7,179 nucleotides of DNA, from the NCBI GenBank assembly GCA_910586405.1, contig CAJUII010000059.1, positions 1 to 7,179 on the forward strand. Direction: 5' to 3'. The notes under the pieces are model-generated. The model was not told where the DNA came from. It did no database searches and saw only the letters and a list, made by a program, of their open reading frames with translations. Of the stretch, positions 6,993 to 7,179 are shown in pieces (position 1 is the stretch's first letter; every line of letters begins with the position of its first letter). Source of the DNA: an uncultured Lachnospiraceae bacterium (lineage in GTDB: Bacteria > Bacillota > Clostridia > Lachnospirales > Lachnospiraceae). Made by a program: the position numbers and the translations under genes.

Positions 6993-7030
6993 TCAACTGC
7001 TGTCCTTTTGCTGCATAGGTTCTCCCCCTT
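6993..7030 (-). CDS. Possible seven-residue leader ORF (MQQKDSS) with strong ribosome binding site
   Basis: In the 5' leader, AAGGGGGAG (7022-7030) stands five bases before ATG (7014-7016), followed by six codons and TGA (6993-6995). The encoded peptide would be MQQKDSS. Its ribosome binding site is better spaced than that of the main gene, and its stop is 64 bases before the main ATG, so translation could influence the downstream gene. No rare-codon run or amino-acid bias suggests classical attenuation. It may also be chance; there is no independent evidence of expression. Confidence 0.35.
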
Positions 7031-7120
7031 TCTGCCAAAAAAATGATTCTATGAAAAACTAATCTTTGCTTAATTTTCTTAAAATCACTTTTAATAATTT
7101 GTAAATCTTTACTTTTTTTA

Positions 7121-7149
7121 AGAATATTACCAATTGAACAATTTGTCAA
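7121..7149 (-). promoter_or_regulatory. Sigma-A-type promoter for the amylopullulanase gene
   Basis: On the minus strand a perfect -35 box TTGACA (7144-7149) is followed by a 17-bp spacer and TATTCT (7121-7126), four of six matches to the -10 consensus. Transcription would begin near 7114, giving a leader of about 185 nt. The surrounding sequence is very AT-rich. No clear catabolite-repression (cre) site was found by eye, although starch enzymes are often controlled that way. Confidence 0.6.
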
Positions 7150-7179
7150 TACAAACACGAATTTTTACGAAAAAATATT

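Larger units (their letters stand above)
6929..7179 (-). promoter_or_regulatory. Promoter and long 5' leader region
   Basis: These 251 bases hold the promoter, the possible leader ORF and the main ribosome binding site. The distal half (about 7030-7179) is very AT-rich with weak inverted repeats (CTTAAAA...TTTTAAG across 7079-7123, and GTAAA-GA-TTTAC inside it). The proximal half (about 6966-7015) is noticeably GC-richer and includes a small hairpin candidate at 6968-6992. No recognised riboswitch, tRNA or T-box element was seen. The upstream neighbour lies outside the window. Confidence 0.55.

Noticed and set aside
7079..7123. Inverted repeat CTTAAAA...TTTTAAG as a transcription terminator
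   Set aside because: The stem is almost purely A/T with a long loop and lies just downstream of the predicted -10 box, so it is more likely a by-product of base composition.
6871..7158. 95-codon minus-strand ORF overlapping the gene start in another frame
   Set aside because: It begins with GTG inside the promoter's -35 area, has no ribosome binding site, and runs through the leader and signal-peptide region out of frame with the real gene.

Overview
The window is occupied almost entirely by one very large minus-strand gene that starts at 6928 and is still open when it leaves the left edge. At least 2309 codons are visible and the C-terminus lies outside. It encodes a secreted, multimodular starch-degrading enzyme with two complete GH13 catalytic modules in one polypeptide: an alpha-amylase-type module, then a type I pullulanase module (an amylopullulanase architecture). 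The other 251 bases (6929-7179) are the gene's AT-rich promoter and long 5' leader. No second full-size gene is visible.

The likely host is a gut Firmicute of the Lachnospiraceae (Roseburia/Butyrivibrio/Coprococcus-like). This rests on the Gram-positive Sec signal with a KR-rich n-region, the acidic Pro/Ser/Glu/Thr linker, the CBM26 and CBM41 starch-binding modules, the FIVAR helical module, and a C-terminal Ig-like repeat with the 'YNG..HKP..DYTVSYKNN' pattern common in surface proteins of this family. The genus cannot be read from the sequence.

Protein layout, N to C (right to left in the window): signal peptide (about 1-41); acidic repeat linker (about 43-226) containing in-frame 36-bp, 69-bp and 6-bp tandem repeats; CBM26-like module (about 228-322); two copies of a CBM48/AMPK-type E-set module (about 336-430 and 433-530); a divergent CBM41-like module (about 534-634); an Ig-like spacer (about 640-745); GH13 amylase module with its all-beta C domain (about 746-1237); spacer; canonical CBM41 (about 1328-1424); pullulanase N-domain plus CBM48 (about 1425-1632); GH13 type I pullulanase (about 1655-2170); FIVAR helical module (about 2183-2253); start of an Ig-like tail (2254 onward). 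All GH13 catalytic residues are present in both modules, so both are predicted active.

The inferred job is breakdown of starch outside the cell. The amylase module would cut alpha-1,4 bonds and the pullulanase module alpha-1,6 branches, while several binding modules hold the polymer. The C-terminal tail suggests retention at the cell surface, but the anchoring signal is outside the window.

Upstream are a good sigma-A-type promoter (TTGACA, 17 bp, TATTCT), a leader of about 185 nt, and inside it a seven-codon ORF with a better-placed Shine-Dalgarno sequence than the main gene has. That leader is the least explained part of the window.
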